From contig OY759225.1 in assembly GCA_963662175.1 (NCBI GenBank), forward strand, positions 19,579,601-19,643,600: a stretch of DNA of 64,000 bases. Reading direction: 5' to 3'. The DNA is from Aradus depressus. Taxonomy: Eukaryota; Arthropoda; Insecta; Hemiptera; Aradidae. A program made the position numbers and the translations under genes. The stretch's first letter is position 1, and each line of letters starts with the position of its first letter. Of this stretch, positions 62,370-64,000 are shown piece after piece. Under the pieces are notes generated by a model, which saw only the letters and a list, made by a program, of their open reading frames with translations, did not search any database and was not told the origin of the DNA.

Positions 62370-62950
62370 GTTAATTAATATTTGGTTGGGTACCCTTTTT
62401 GTGTAATAACATCTTTCATTCGATTCGGCATTGATGATGAAACTAATTTTTTGGTGAAATTTGGAGATATTTTACCCCACTCTTCTAATAACTTTTGTTT
62501 CAATTCGTTTTTTGAAGCAATGGGTGTTAATCGAATTTTCCTGTCGAGCTCACCCCATACGTGTTCAATTGGGTTGAGATCGGGCGATTGGGGGGGGTTT
62601 CATAACTTTAGGGCAGTTATACAAAAGCCAAGTACGTACCAATTCACAGGTGTGTTTCGGATCGTTGTCTTGGTAAAAATGAAAAGTCCGTAAAATCCCA
62701 AGTTTTTCAGCACTCTTTTTCAAATTGCTCCTTAGTAATTCGGCATAAACTTTTCCAGTCATGGTGGTTTCAATGAAAACCAGTTCACCAATTCCACTAG
62801 ACGCCATACACCCCCACACCATCACTGAGCCACCCCCATGTTTTACTATTGGTTTTAAATTTTTTGGATTCAGTTCCTCATTACGCCTTCTCCAAATTTT
62901 GTCGCGACTGTCGGGACTAAATATATTAAACTTACATTCAAAAGTATTTG
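62370..62950 (-). pseudogene. Tc1 transposase, catalytic C-terminal half
   Basis: Resumes at ECKFNIFSPDSRDKIWRR, then VKHGGGSVMVWGCMASSGIG and TFHFYQDNDPKHTCELVRTW, where the second catalytic Asp lies in QDNDPKHT. A G-run (about 62590-62598) shifts the frame before PDLNPIEHVWGEL, which carries the final Glu. The end is MKDVITQKGYPTKY. The first catalytic Asp falls at the insertion junction and is lost, so the enzyme is inactive. Confidence 0.93.
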
Positions 62951-63482
62951 CTTGCAATAGAACAAACCGCAATAATAAAATATTCTTGTATCTGGTAACT
63001 CTTCACAACATAAAAACAAATCTCAGGTCATGTAATGTCAGAAAACTAGATTTTTGTGATATGACGTTGGAAGAGAGCGACAGCAGCGTTGACCCTCGGC
63101 AGAAACCGTCCCTTCCCCCTACTCTATCCCCTCCACCTCCCCTCTAAAGAAACTAAGTACCCAATTTTTCTAATTTAAACGTTTTTTCTCCGATATTTCG
63201 ACAAATAAATGTTTCCAGATCATGTCCGTTTACTTCCATGTAATATATGTATACATATACTATTACTTTACTTTTGTTTACTTCCCTATACATATAATAT
63301 ATGTATACATAATAATATGTACTAAAAATTTTGTAATCGTGTGAACATCAGAGATCAATTGCATGCGTGTGTTTATGTGAGAGCTCAAACGCTTTGACCT
63401 GACATCGTACAGGCTCATGACCATCGCTTAACATCCCATCCGAAGGACGAAGTGCTTAAGTTTATTTTACCTCGCAGATGAA
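62951..63482. mobile_element. Insertion inside the Tc1 transposase
   Basis: About 530 bp separates the codons for WSNVI and ECKFNIF. The segment contains TCCGATATTTCGACAAATAAATG (Penelope-type motif) and ends with a SINE piece (about 63397-63478, GACATCGTACAGGCTC...TTTATTTTACCTC, minus). Exact ends and TSD are unclear. Confidence 0.7.
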
Positions 63483-63484
63483 TG

Positions 63485-63919
63485 ACATTACTCCAAAAAA
63501 TTTCTGAATGATTCTGGAACTCTTTTGCGAAGCTCAATCTTTTTTTTATATTTTTTTCACTCACAAACGGTTTTTGGTACTCTCCCATTATATCCTGCTT
63601 CTTTTAGAATTCTTCGAACATTTTGTGGGTGAACTTTCTTTCCCGTTTCTCTGTATACCTCGGCGACGATCTGAGGTGCACTCCTCGAGGGCTTGTTTTT
63701 AATTTTCCGGACAACGCTACACCTTTCTCGGTCGTTTAATACTCTTGGACGGCCAGAGGAAGATTTCAAATCTATCCGATCCTCGTGCTTATACCTTCGA
63801 ATTACATCGGCTACGGTGCTTTTACTTCGGCCTACCAAACCACCGATTTTGCGGACACTTAATCCTTTTTCATAATTAAAAATTATTATCTGTTGAACTT
63901 CAAAAGATGTTCGACCCAT
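63485..63919 (-). pseudogene. Tc1 transposase, N-terminal half
   Basis: MGRTSFEVQQIIIFNYEKGL and SVRKIGGLVGRSKSTVADVI form the first helix-turn-helix, followed by GRPRVLNDRERCSVVRKIKN (GRPR hook and second DNA-binding part) and NVRRILKEAGYNGR. A small indel closes the frame after VPKTVCE; in another frame FAKEFQNHSEIFWSNVI follows, the stretch just before the first catalytic Asp. There the gene is cut by an insertion. Confidence 0.93.
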
Positions 63920-64000
63920 CTTGACAGCAGGAAATACAAATAACTACTGAATGCAGTAATAGAAGGATATAAACACATTTCATTTGTTCGGTATTAGCGG

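Larger units (their letters stand above)
62069..64000 (-). mobile_element. Tc1-type transposon, interrupted, running off the window
   Basis: Starts after TA with CAGTCAGTAACAAAAATGTTCGGAC. A related motif, GTAACAAAAATTTTCGGAC, recurs at about 62282. Transposase sequence reads on the minus strand from 63919 to about 62370. The other terminus is not visible and probably lies beyond 64 kb. Confidence 0.9.

Noticed and set aside
62382..63147. Two plus-strand frames of 103 and 128 codons
   Set aside because: Antisense shadows of the Tc1 transposase.

Overview
This window is eukaryotic, almost certainly insect, nuclear DNA. It holds one clear host gene with GT-AG introns set in AT-rich sequence that is packed with transposable elements. 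The gene is most like insect SLC22 organic cation transporters. Two SINE subfamilies end in CCTAA-type tails that resemble the insect telomere repeat. The element mix (Tc1/mariner, Tigger, PIF/Harbinger, hAT, Helitron, Jockey/R1-type LINE fragments, Penelope-like relics) fits an insect with a large genome. A hemipteran is a guess, not something the sequence proves.

Layout. Positions 1-23.6 kb lie upstream of the first recognised coding exon and contain only repeats: SINEs, a TIR MITE (4896-5488), Tigger (5546-6424), a PIF/Harbinger MITE (7480-8158), a hAT MITE carrying a nested LINE (9550-10633), a second hAT relic (11478-12306), a GC-rich minisatellite (13.1-13.7 kb), a long-TIR foldback element (14808-15466), two nested LINE fragments (16.9-18.04 kb) and a 1-kb 16-bp minisatellite (21.4-22.4 kb). 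Five exons of the SLC22-type gene follow on the + strand: 23630-23955, 51047-51233, 54170-54428, 58092-58284 and 61568-61673. All four junctions keep the reading frame and use GT-AG. They encode residues 1-357; the C-terminal half lies beyond the window. Intron 1 is 27.1 kb and is a repeat sink. It contains many SINEs, many copies of a hairpin-ended repeat (called HR here), a mariner with a truncated transposase, a perfect 215-bp palindrome, a short Helitron and a TRIM-type LTR element. The last 2 kb, in intron 5, hold a broken Tc1 element.

The most useful structural signals are nested insertions whose target-site duplications can be read directly: TAA for Harbinger, TA for Tc1/mariner/Tigger, 8 bp for hAT, 5 bp for the LTR element, A|T for the Helitron, and 10-15 bp for SINEs and LINEs. 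Three observations most deserve follow-up. First, hammerhead-ribozyme-like cores occur in at least two repeat families. Second, the exon-1 splice donor with its flanking intron is duplicated 20 kb downstream, next to an HR copy. Third, a 1-kb minisatellite appears to have grown from a pyrimidine-rich segment inside an HR copy. I saw no bacterial-type operon, CRISPR array, rRNA or convincing functional tRNA gene. I also found no clear case for a wholly new protein system.
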